Assembly (NCBI GenBank): GCA_013375405.1
Contig: JABXJU010000255.1
Coordinates: 1 to 5,516 of the forward strand
DNA: 5,516 bases
Direction of reading: 5' to 3'
Origin: Candidatus Helarchaeota archaeon
GTDB lineage: Archaea > Asgardarchaeota > Lokiarchaeia > Helarchaeales > HEL-GB-A
Made by a program: the position numbers and the translations under genes. Positions 1 through 5,090 of the stretch are shown here, piece after piece (the first letter of the stretch is position 1; every line of letters begins with the position of its first letter). Below the pieces are notes generated by a model that worked only from the letters and a program-made list of their open reading frames with translations, made no database searches and had not been told where the DNA came from.

Positions 1-405
1 TATTCAAGTAGCGGTATTGCGCATTCCTGCGGTCATGCCTTAGGAGGTGTACATCAAATACAACACGGAATAAGCGTAGGTGTCATGTTACCCTATGTGC
101 TAGAATTTAACAAGCCAGAATGTGAAGAGAAATATATAGAGATACTTAAAGCTCTCAATGTAACTGATATTGGGGATCCTACCACCACCTTAGTTAAAAT
201 GATTAAAGAATTATTAAAGAAAGTTAATCTACCAACGACTCTTAAGGAACTAATCCCTGCAAATGAATGGAATCAAAATCTCGATAAATTAGTAGAATTC
301 GCAAAGACGGATTTGATGGCACCATTTAATCCCAGAGCAACTTTAGAAGAAGATTTTCGTAAAATTTTTCAATATGCGTATGAAGGAAAAAATGTGGATT
401 GGTGA
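1..405 (+). CDS. Iron-dependent alcohol dehydrogenase, C-terminal part (5' end outside window)
   Basis: This frame is open from the first base and stops with TGA at 403-405, giving the last 134 residues of a family that normally has about 385. The first residues carry the family's metal site: an Ala-His-Ser-Cys-Gly-His motif at 7-12 followed by Gln-His-Gly at 21-23. His8 and His22 are 14 residues apart, as are the last two iron ligands of this family (His263/His277 in E. coli FucO). The remainder is the all-helical C-terminal domain. The protein is clearly paralogous to the complete minus-strand dehydrogenase at 1108-2277: the same His-Gly-x-x-Val-Gly-Met-x-Leu-Pro-Tyr-Val stretch and the same Glu-Gly-Lys-x-(Val/Ile)-Asp-aromatic ending. 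The family oxidises alcohols or reduces aldehydes with NAD(P) in the cytoplasm; the substrate cannot be read from this fragment. The catalytic Asp, the first His and the nucleotide-binding domain lie outside the window, so intactness is untested. Confidence 0.93.
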   Translation, partial: YSSSGIAHSCGHALGGVHQIQHGISVGVMLPYVLEFNKPECEEKYIEILKALNVTDIGDPTTTLVKMIKELLKKVNLPTTLKELIPANEWNQNLDKLVEFAKTDLMAPFNPRATLEEDFRKIFQYAYEGKNVDW

Positions 406-435
406 AATATGGGAAGGAATGTGGATTGGTAAAAT
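386..435 (+). repeat. Imperfect 27-base-period direct repeat at the dehydrogenase 3' end
   Basis: Bases 386-408 and 413-435 match at 20 of 23 positions, and 391-408 versus 418-435 at 17 of 18. The offset is 27 bases, so the second copy lies in the dehydrogenase frame: after the TGA stop the frame reads Asn-Met-Gly-Arg-Asn-Val-Asp-Trp-stop, echoing the true C-terminus Gly-Lys-Asn-Val-Asp-Trp-stop. The second copy also supplies the purine-rich ribosome site and TTG start proposed for the GNAT gene. A partial third match (14 of 15) lies at 1083-1097. Confidence 0.75.
411..418 (+). promoter_or_regulatory. Ribosome binding site deciding the GNAT start
   Basis: GGGAAGGA ends seven bases before TTG at 426. 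This favours TTG 426 over TTG 399 or GTG 402, whose nearest purine-rich stretch (382-387) is too distant. GTG 402 does overlap the dehydrogenase stop as GTGA, so a translationally coupled start there remains possible. Confidence 0.45.
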
Positions 436-905
436 TTACATTCAATACGAAAGATATTATTATTATTATTAGAAAAGCAACTAAATCTGATTTACCAATT
501 ATTGAAAAATTAATGATAGAACTAATTGAGTATCTTGATAATAAAGAAAGTTTTAATAAAAATATTATAGATGAGAATTTTAATAGTTTATTAAGTGATA
601 AAAATTCTTACTTTTTAGTTGCCGAATTTGATGGAGCTGTAATAGGATTTATTACTTTTGGAATCCGGAAGACACTTATGCATTCCGGTCCATCTGGAAT
701 AATTGACGAAATTATTGTTACTAAGATTTACCAAGATAAAGGTTTAGGTCAAATCTTGATAAATGAAGCTACTCGAAGATGCAAACAACTTGGGTGCCGT
801 GAAATCGAAGTAAGCACTGAGTTTAAGAATAATAATGCGAGAGAATTTTATAAGAAATGTGGCTTTGAGGAGCGAGGGGTTATACTTGAAAAGGATTTGT
901 CATAG
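426..905 (+). CDS. GNAT family N-acetyltransferase
   Basis: The product is a single-domain GNAT protein of 159 residues from TTG 426, usual for the family. It should transfer an acetyl group from acetyl-CoA to an amine on a small molecule or protein in the cytoplasm. The fold reads in order: strand 1 and helix 1 (Ile-Arg-Lys-Ala-Thr-Lys-Ser-Asp-Leu-Pro, about 15-25), a central strand (Val-Ile-Gly-Phe-Ile-Thr-Phe), the acetyl-CoA pyrophosphate loop Gln-Asp-Lys-Gly-Leu-Gly at 103-108, and motif B with Asn-Asn-Ala-Arg-Glu-Phe-Tyr-Lys-Lys-Cys-Gly-Phe near 136-147. It follows the dehydrogenase at once and may be co-transcribed. The start is uncertain: TTG 399, GTG 402 and TTG 426 are all in frame, and the conserved fold begins only near 468. 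Five consecutive ATT codons (456-470) encode an isoleucine run at the start of strand 1. The substrate cannot be predicted. Confidence 0.9.
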   Translation: MVKFTFNTKDIIIIIRKATKSDLPIIEKLMIELIEYLDNKESFNKNIIDENFNSLLSDKNSYFLVAEFDGAVIGFITFGIRKTLMHSGPSGIIDEIIVTKIYQDKGLGQILINEATRRCKQLGCREIEVSTEFKNNNAREFYKKCGFEERGVILEKDLS

Positions 906-1094
906 AATATAAAATATATTCCTTACCAATTTGGGTATCCCAGATTTGGAACTCCGACCAAGGCCGAGCGAATCGAAAGGCTCCTCCGAACGGGTGAACT
1001 TTCGCTTTACGAGATCGCAAAAAAAGTCGGGACAACGGTGGGTTGCGGACTGTGTCCAACTTTGTCCAAGTTTATACGATCTGGGGATTGGTAA
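906..1094 (+). pseudogene. Orphan helix-turn-helix fragment without a start codon
   Basis: This frame is open for 62 codons between the GNAT stop TAG (903-905) and TAA at 1092-1094. From about 954 it reads as a plausible DNA-binding helix-turn-helix: Lys-Ala-Glu-Arg-Ile-Glu-Arg-Leu-Leu, Gly-Glu-Leu-Ser-Leu-Tyr-Glu-Ile-Ala-Lys-Lys-Val-Gly-Thr, then a less convincing tail ending Ser-Gly-Asp-Trp. Such segments occur at the C-terminus of serine resolvases, transposases and small regulators; which one cannot be told. No ATG, GTG or TTG precedes the motif in this frame. From about 948 to 1090 the DNA is visibly richer in G and C than either neighbour. A 10-base near-perfect tandem duplication (1054-1063/1064-1073, 9 of 10) falls just after the recognition helix and would shift the frame, explaining the odd tail. 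The likeliest reading is the decayed 3' end of an acquired gene; a chance open frame cannot be excluded. Confidence 0.4.
1054..1073 (+). repeat. 10-base tandem duplication
   Basis: GTCCAACTTT is followed directly by GTCCAAGTTT, with one mismatch. The unit is not a multiple of three, so gain or loss of a copy shifts the helix-turn-helix reading frame that covers it. Confidence 0.6.
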
Positions 1095-1105
1095 AATAAA
1101 AAAAA
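1093..1105 (-). terminator. T-tract terminator of the alcohol dehydrogenase gene
   Basis: On the minus strand the dehydrogenase TAA (1110-1108) is followed after two bases by eight T, one A and four T. Archaeal RNA polymerase terminates at such T-runs without a required hairpin. No stem was seen. Confidence 0.6.
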
Positions 1106-1107
1106 GG

Positions 1108-2277
1108 TTAGAAATCGATTCGTTTACCTTCCCAAAGGTAATGATATGCTTTTTCAATTTGATCATCGTTTGGCATAGGATTTGACATGGAAATAACTGC
1201 GTCTTCAGAGGTAAATTTCACTAAGGTTGGTAAATACTCGTCAAATTCAGATTTAGAAATACCAAGTTCTGGGATAGTGAGGGGAGATTTAATTTCTTTA
1301 ATAAAATTACGGACTTTAAGGATGAGTTGCTCACTGATCTCCTCATCTGTTCCGGTCATCAATAACGCGCGTCGCCCGATATCAGACAAGAATTCGACAA
1401 CATTTGTACCATTATTCCGGCTAAATTCCATCACGTAAGGGAGAGCCATTCCTACGCAGGCTCCATGGGGTTTATGGAATAAAGAACCAATTGAATGTCC
1501 AATCGAGTGAGCAAAGGTCGCCTGGGAATTACCAAAGGATAACCCAGCCATTGTAGCGGCGTTGTGCATTTTTTCCCTAGCTTCCGCATCTTCTCCATTT
1601 TCAACAGCACGTGGTAAATATTTGAATATAAATTCTATCGCCTTGATTGAATATGCATCCGAAAAATCATTCTTCCATACTGACAGATAAGCTTCTATCG
1701 AATGAGTTAATGCATCTAATCCAGTACCAGCAGTCAAAGCAGGAGGCATTTTTAATGCAAAAATAGGATCAATAATAGCAATAGATGGAATGATTTGTCT
1801 TGAAGTAGGAAAGACTTTTCGTCTTTGGGCAGTGTCAGTTAAAACCGCTGCCCAAGTTGCTTCGGCACCTGTGCCAGATGTCGTTGGAATAGTGATATAT
1901 TTTGCTTTAGAGGGAAAATTCTCATAGTAAGTGAAGGGATTAACGGAATCGATTGGATCATTAGGTCTTTCATAAAGAAACCACACGCCTTTTCCCGCAT
2001 CCATTACAGATCCACCGCCCAATCCAATGATTAAGTCGGGAGCAAACTTTTGACAGAGTTTCGCCCCTTTTTCTACCGTTTGAGTCGACGGATCTGGTTC
2101 GACTTCATCATAAACTTGGTAAGGAATATCTTTCAATTTCTTTACTATTTTTTCCACGAATCCAAGTTGTTGCATAATTTTGTCTGTTACGATAAAAACT
2201 TTGTTCATTTTAACCTGATCGAGATAATCTAATGCCCCGTCACCAAAAACCAGAAAGGGATTTGAAAAATACCACAT
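1108..2277 (-). CDS. Iron-dependent alcohol dehydrogenase, complete
   Basis: The 389-residue product matches the full length of iron-type (group III) alcohol dehydrogenases, which interconvert alcohols and aldehydes or ketones with NAD(P) in the cytoplasm. The N-terminal nucleotide-binding domain holds Gly-Leu-Gly-Gly-Gly-Ser at 85-90 with Asp93, and the family signature Pro-Thr-Thr-Ser-Gly-Thr-Gly-Ala-Glu at 131-139. The C-terminal domain carries all four expected metal ligands: Asp188 and His192 (Gly-Leu-Asp-Ala-Leu-Thr-His), His257 (Phe-Ala-His-Ser-Ile-Gly-His) and His271 (Pro-His-Gly), with nearly the spacing of E. coli FucO. It should therefore be catalytically competent. The start is supported by AGGAG nine bases upstream. 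It lies 36 bases after the SCP2 protein gene on the same strand, so the two are probably one operon and the substrate may be lipid-related (inference). It is a paralogue of the truncated dehydrogenase at 1-405. Exact substrate and cofactor preference are unknown. Confidence 0.96.
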   Translation of the reverse strand: MWYFSNPFLVFGDGALDYLDQVKMNKVFIVTDKIMQQLGFVEKIVKKLKDIPYQVYDEVEPDPSTQTVEKGAKLCQKFAPDLIIGLGGGSVMDAGKGVWFLYERPNDPIDSVNPFTYYENFPSKAKYITIPTTSGTGAEATWAAVLTDTAQRRKVFPTSRQIIPSIAIIDPIFALKMPPALTAGTGLDALTHSIEAYLSVWKNDFSDAYSIKAIEFIFKYLPRAVENGEDAEAREKMHNAATMAGLSFGNSQATFAHSIGHSIGSLFHKPHGACVGMALPYVMEFSRNNGTNVVEFLSDIGRRALLMTGTDEEISEQLILKVRNFIKEIKSPLTIPELGISKSEFDEYLPTLVKFTSEDAVISMSNPMPNDDQIEKAYHYLWEGKRIDF

Positions 2278-2286
2278 AAATAACTT

Positions 2287-2291
2287 CTCCT
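2287..2291 (-). promoter_or_regulatory. Shine-Dalgarno site of the complete alcohol dehydrogenase
   Basis: AGGAG on the minus strand lies nine bases before the ATG at 2277. It sits in the 36-base gap after the SCP2 gene, so the dehydrogenase can be translated independently from a shared transcript. Confidence 0.75.
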
Positions 2292-2313
2292 GTAAATTAA
2301 AAAAAGAATTAAT

Positions 2314-2709
2314 TCAAAGTTCCGTGTCAGGAACTAGCATAATACAATTGACCATTTCAACTGCTGCTTTGGTAGCTCGCATAATCTTCGCCATATCGCC
2401 CTGGAGCTTAAACTTCCCTTGTAACATTCCACGAATGGGATCTAGCTCTTTTTTTGCAACCTGCACCCAATTTTCATAAGGGCCGCTCATAGTAAATTCA
2501 GGGGTAATATCTTCATCTTTAATTTGGTACGCCTTTCGACACTTACCATGCCACAAATCCATATATAGTTGTCTGGTCGAACCATCTTCAAATTTAATCT
2601 CAAAAATGAAGTCACCTTCCCAAGTTTCACCAGCTTTGGCGTATGCTTCGCTACTATTTAATGTTTTGCAGTATTCTTTTGCCCAGTCATCTGTCATATA
2701 TTTTACCAT
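2314..2709 (-). CDS. SCP2 sterol/lipid-carrier domain protein
   Basis: The product is a 131-residue stand-alone SCP2 (sterol carrier protein 2) domain, a soluble fold with a hydrophobic tunnel that binds sterols, fatty acyl-CoAs or other lipids. Visible family features are an N-terminal amphipathic helix, a strand pattern with Phe-Ile-Phe-Glu-Ile-Lys-Phe-Glu-Asp-Gly near 34-43, and the diagnostic closing segment Gly-Lys-Phe-Lys-Leu-Gln-Gly-Asp-Met-Ala-Lys-Ile-Met at 98-110. No signal peptide or membrane segment is seen. ATG 2709 is chosen because AAAGGAG lies eight bases upstream; an in-frame GTG at 2718 overlaps that site and would add only three residues. It is the first gene of a likely operon with the alcohol dehydrogenase, suggesting presentation or sequestration of a hydrophobic alcohol or aldehyde (inference). 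Archaea generally lack sterols, so isoprenoid or acyl ligands are more likely. A second SCP2 domain lies across the divergent promoter. Confidence 0.92.
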   Translation of the reverse strand: MVKYMTDDWAKEYCKTLNSSEAYAKAGETWEGDFIFEIKFEDGSTRQLYMDLWHGKCRKAYQIKDEDITPEFTMSGPYENWVQVAKKELDPIRGMLQGKFKLQGDMAKIMRATKAAVEMVNCIMLVPDTEL

Positions 2710-2717
2710 TTTCTTCA

Positions 2718-2724
2718 CTCCTTT
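2718..2724 (-). promoter_or_regulatory. Shine-Dalgarno site of the SCP2 gene
   Basis: AAAGGAG on the minus strand lies eight bases before ATG 2709. Its last G is the first base of the upstream in-frame GTG (2718-2716), which argues against that GTG as the start. Confidence 0.7.
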
Positions 2725-2756
2725 GAATTTCTAATTGATAAATCATTTGATAGATC

Positions 2757-2764
2757 CTATAAAA
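2757..2764 (-). promoter_or_regulatory. Candidate TATA box of the SCP2/dehydrogenase operon
   Basis: The minus strand reads TTTTATAG here, about 50 bases upstream of ATG 2709. With the usual archaeal spacing, transcription would begin near 2735 and leave a leader of about 25 bases containing the ribosome site. No clear BRE was identified. Confidence 0.4.
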
Positions 2765-2793
2765 CTTTGCTGTGTGTTTTAGAAAATAGTAAC

Positions 2794-2803
2794 TATTTAA
2801 TAT
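2794..2803 (+). promoter_or_regulatory. Candidate TATA box of the SCP2-nucleotidyltransferase gene
   Basis: TATTTAATAT lies about 48 bases before ATG 2847, predicting transcription from about 2824 and a leader of roughly 22 bases. The alternative ATG at 2802 falls inside this box and has no ribosome site, which supports the later start. Confidence 0.4.
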
Positions 2804-2830
2804 GTTTGATTGTAGGTTTATACGTAATCT

Positions 2831-2836
2831 AGAGGT
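2831..2836 (+). promoter_or_regulatory. Ribosome binding site choosing ATG 2847
   Basis: AGAGGT ends ten bases before ATG 2847. The in-frame ATG at 2802 has only AT-rich sequence before it. Confidence 0.45.
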
Positions 2837-2846
2837 AAATTTACGT

Positions 2847-4340
2847 ATGACTGAAGAAACAGCTTTCACAGAAGAAGAAAAGGAGAATCAAATAGAAATG
2901 CTTATTAACACCCTTCATTCACTTATGAAAGAGAAACAGGAACATTCCAAGTGGAAGGAAAAATTAAAGACAATAAGTTTCAAAATTAATTTAGAAATAA
3001 TCAACGTAGGCTCTATAAAGTTTATTTTAGATAATGGAGTATATTCAGTTGAAAAAGGGAAACTTCCACAAGGAGAGGCTATATTACAAATAAGGGCGAC
3101 CTTTGAGAATTATTTTTTATTTTCAAGTCGGCAAATATCTAACTTTAGTGCAATTTTCTTAAGGAACCTAAAAATTAAGGGTAAGCGACATCTCTTAACG
3201 CTATTAAAGGTAGGAAATGTATTACGGATTATTCCGAATCCGAACTTGAGAATTAATACTTTGCTGACTGATATGACCCAATTCCGAGATAGAGATGCCC
3301 CTATTACGAAAGAAGGCATTATATTCCGAACTTATGGCTATACCCATCCCTTAAACGCTTGTTTTTGCGATGTAGAGTATGCCCCAGCATCAATCTATTC
3401 TACATCCGATCCACGTGCCATTCGTTCAGATCCCGAAGGTTTATATTACAAGTTCTATTTTGATGGGGGGCTTCAGTTCATTAAAAAGAAATATCCACAG
3501 TATCAAATTTCCCATAAAGCTCTGCAAAAGAAACTTGTAGGAGTAGATCAATCTCAGTCGGTCCAGATTCGGCGTCCCGATGAAAGCCTTCGCACCATTT
3601 TACAAAATCCTCCAGATAATAAACTCATTGATACTTTATTAGAAGTTCTAGATTTCGTGACGGACCATTCACAATTACGACCCCATCACTTCGGTGTGTT
3701 TGGTTCTATATGCCACAATTTTTATCATGTAGATTATAGCGATATTGATCTCATTATCTATGGAAGAAAAGCTTTAAAGGAACTGCGGGAAACTCTCCTA
3801 GATTTTTATCAACAACCGTCATTTCCAATTCAAAATGAATTTACTGGCTGGAATTATCAACGACCAACCAAGCACTGGTACTTTAAACACTATAGCATCC
3901 AAGAATATCCGTTTTATGAGTTAAGAAAATTGATTTACGCCGTGATCCGAAGTAAAGCTATCAATCGACCAATAAAAATTGAATTTGAACCAGTGAAGAA
4001 TTGGAGTGAAATACAGAATGAGTATCCAAATCAGGTGCGAATTGAAAGAACCGGTTGGATTAAAGCGATTGCCCAAGTGTTCGATGATCGTGATGCATTC
4101 AATATGGAATCAATTTATAAAATTGAGATATTAAAAATACTGGAGGGGCCTAAAATTGATGATATCATCCGGATCCTTTCCTTTGTAGAGGAATTTCGTG
4201 GACAAGTCCAAAAGGATGAAGAAATTCTGGTGGAGGGGAACATAGAGAGAGTGATCCTTCGGAATCAAGAATTTCATCAGATTACTTTATCGTATGGTCC
4301 AAGATATTATGACCAAACCTTAAAACTCTCTGAAAAGTAA
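2847..4340 (+). CDS. SCP2-like domain fused to an archaeal predicted nucleotidyltransferase
   Basis: From ATG 2847 the product is 497 residues; an in-frame ATG at 2802 would add 15 but lies in a TATA-like sequence without a ribosome site. Residues about 15-130 resemble an SCP2 lipid-binding domain: amphipathic helix, strands around Gly-Glu-Ala-Ile-Leu-Gln-Ile-Arg-Ala, then Leu-Lys-Ile-Lys-Gly near 108-112. From about 143 the protein looks like a complete archaeal predicted nucleotidyltransferase (COG1665-like, by memory), opening Phe-Arg-Asp-Arg-Asp...Thr-Lys-Glu-Gly-Ile-Ile-Phe. The polymerase-beta type active site is Gly286-Ser287 followed by Ser-Asp299-Ile-Asp301-Leu; Glu379 in Ile-Lys-Ile-Glu-Phe may be the third carboxylate. 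The C-terminal part (about 403 onward) contains Gly-Trp-Ile-Lys-Ala and Glu-Gly-Pro-Lys-Ile-Asp-Asp-Ile, plausibly a small beta domain. No membrane segment is seen. Nucleotide and target are unknown. It is divergent from the SCP2/dehydrogenase operon. Confidence 0.87.
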   Translation: MTEETAFTEEEKENQIEMLINTLHSLMKEKQEHSKWKEKLKTISFKINLEIINVGSIKFILDNGVYSVEKGKLPQGEAILQIRATFENYFLFSSRQISNFSAIFLRNLKIKGKRHLLTLLKVGNVLRIIPNPNLRINTLLTDMTQFRDRDAPITKEGIIFRTYGYTHPLNACFCDVEYAPASIYSTSDPRAIRSDPEGLYYKFYFDGGLQFIKKKYPQYQISHKALQKKLVGVDQSQSVQIRRPDESLRTILQNPPDNKLIDTLLEVLDFVTDHSQLRPHHFGVFGSICHNFYHVDYSDIDLIIYGRKALKELRETLLDFYQQPSFPIQNEFTGWNYQRPTKHWYFKHYSIQEYPFYELRKLIYAVIRSKAINRPIKIEFEPVKNWSEIQNEYPNQVRIERTGWIKAIAQVFDDRDAFNMESIYKIEILKILEGPKIDDIIRILSFVEEFRGQVQKDEEILVEGNIERVILRNQEFHQITLSYGPRYYDQTLKLSEK

Positions 4341-4355
4341 GGAAATTTCTTTATA

Positions 4356-4362
4356 TTTTTTT
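4356..4362 (+). terminator. T-tract terminator after the SCP2-nucleotidyltransferase gene
   Basis: Seven consecutive T lie 15 bases after the TAA stop, within a longer T-rich stretch from 4347. This is a typical archaeal intrinsic terminator and separates the gene from the GTPase. Confidence 0.55.
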
Positions 4363-4427
4363 AATAAACCTAATAGAATAACAGAGTGAGTAATATCAAA
4401 TTAAAAAAGATGTGATTTTCCAATTAT

Positions 4428-4438
4428 CTTTAAATAAT
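4428..4438 (+). promoter_or_regulatory. Candidate TATA box of the small GTPase gene
   Basis: CTTTAAATAAT lies about 55 bases before ATG 4490, predicting a start site near 4459 and a leader of about 30 bases. The 149-base gap after the preceding gene also points to an independent promoter. Confidence 0.45.
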
Positions 4439-4475
4439 AGTTTATCTACATTAAGAGTTATAAACAACTGCAAAT

Positions 4476-4480
4476 GAGGA
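4476..4480 (+). promoter_or_regulatory. Shine-Dalgarno site of the small GTPase gene
   Basis: GAGGA lies nine bases before ATG 4490, confirming the start; the P-loop then begins at residue 14, as expected for the family. Confidence 0.6.
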
Positions 4481-4489
4481 TTCAATAAT

Positions 4490-5017
4490 ATGTCTGAATA
4501 TGAAAAGGTTTACAAGCTTGTAATGCTTGGAGATGAAGCTGTAGGGAAAACGTCCCTAATTATCCAGCACACAGAGCATAAATTTAGTGAAAGTTATAAA
4601 ATGACGATAGGTACCGATATTTCCGCTAAACTTATAGAAGTGGAAGAGAAGGGGGCAAAAACCAATGTATATCTCATCATCTGGGACATCGGGGGACAAG
4701 AAAAATATCGAATTCTCCGGGAAAGCTATTTACGAGGTGCCTCAGCTGCCCTACTTGTGTTTGATTTGTCAAACAAGACCTCCTTTCATTCAGTATACAA
4801 CTGGGTCGATGAAACCAAGAAATTCTGTGGGGGCTCAATTCCCATGCTCCTATTGGGCAATAAACTGGATCTCGCCTCAGAACGCTCTGTTCCACCAAAA
4901 GAAGGGAAAAAAATGGCAAAAGACTTGAATGTATCATATTTTGAAACCTCTGCCAAATCAGGCGACAATGTTGATAAAGCTTTTAATGAAATTGTCAAAC
5001 TCATTCTACAAACCTAA
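4490..5017 (+). CDS. Ras/Rab-type small GTPase, eukaryotic-like
   Basis: The 175-residue product is a complete Ras-superfamily GTPase domain, a GTP/GDP switch that in eukaryotes controls membrane traffic and signalling. All five boxes are present: P-loop Gly-Asp-Glu-Ala-Val-Gly-Lys-Thr at 14-21, switch I with Thr39-Ile-Gly, Trp-Asp66-Ile-Gly-Gly-Gln70-Glu (G3), Asn124-Lys-Leu-Asp127 (G4) and Thr-Ser154-Ala-Lys (G5). The body (Tyr-Leu-Arg-Gly-Ala, Phe-Asp-Leu-Ser, the Asn-Trp-Val helix) is Rab-like. The G3 box, however, has Gly-Gly-Gln, as in Arf/Sar proteins, rather than the Ala-Gly-Gln of Rab and Ras. The catalytic Gln is kept, so hydrolysis should work. The protein ends a few residues after the last helix with no cysteine tail, so it cannot be prenylated as eukaryotic Rabs are and probably acts in the cytoplasm or via partners. 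Such GTPases are abundant in Asgard archaea. It has its own promoter and convergent neighbour. Confidence 0.96.
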   Translation: MSEYEKVYKLVMLGDEAVGKTSLIIQHTEHKFSESYKMTIGTDISAKLIEVEEKGAKTNVYLIIWDIGGQEKYRILRESYLRGASAALLVFDLSNKTSFHSVYNWVDETKKFCGGSIPMLLLGNKLDLASERSVPPKEGKKMAKDLNVSYFETSAKSGDNVDKAFNEIVKLILQT

Positions 5018-5021
5018 TGCA

Positions 5022-5039
5022 TTTTTTCTATCTCGTTTT
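5022..5039 (+). terminator. T-rich terminator after the GTPase gene
   Basis: Six T at 5022-5027 and four T at 5036-5039 begin four bases after the TAA stop, in the 73-base gap between two convergent genes. Confidence 0.5.
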
Positions 5040-5083
5040 CTCACCAAGATATCTTTAAAATAGTAGAACCCCTTATTTACATC

Positions 5084-5089
5084 AAAAAA
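5084..5089 (-). terminator. T-tract terminator of the surface protein gene
   Basis: On the minus strand six T follow the TAA stop (5093-5091) after one base, another archaeal-type T-run directly behind a stop codon. Confidence 0.45.
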
Positions 5090-5090
5090 T

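Noticed and set aside
403..432. Read-through of the dehydrogenase TGA as selenocysteine, adding eight residues
   Set aside because: The protein already ends at the family's usual position, the extension merely repeats its tail, and no SECIS-like hairpin was seen nearby.
906..1107. The GC-rich islet as a tRNA or structured RNA
   Set aside because: No cloverleaf, T-loop GTTCRA motif or long stem could be paired by eye, and one frame gives a protein-like helix-turn-helix.
931..1185. Open frame on the plus strand and overlapping frame 900-1166 on the minus strand
   Set aside because: Both give low-complexity, non-domain translations and run into the 3' end of the well-supported dehydrogenase; the helix-turn-helix-like translation is in a different plus-strand frame.
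1187..1438. Plus-strand open frames within the dehydrogenase (also 2050-2232) and a minus-strand one at 3110-3319
   Set aside because: They are antisense shadows of conserved coding sequence without plausible protein features.
2802..2846. ATG 2802 as start of the SCP2-nucleotidyltransferase
   Set aside because: It lies inside a TATA-like box, has no ribosome site, and adds 15 residues outside the recognisable fold; ATG 2847 has AGAGGT upstream.
2687..2869. Minus-strand frame of 60 codons overlapping the divergent promoter
   Set aside because: It overlaps the starts of two well-supported genes, has no recognisable domain and no ribosome site; it is a shadow.
4665..5004. Three overlapping open frames inside the GTPase gene
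   Set aside because: All are alternative-frame shadows of a gene with five intact GTPase motifs; their translations show no domain.
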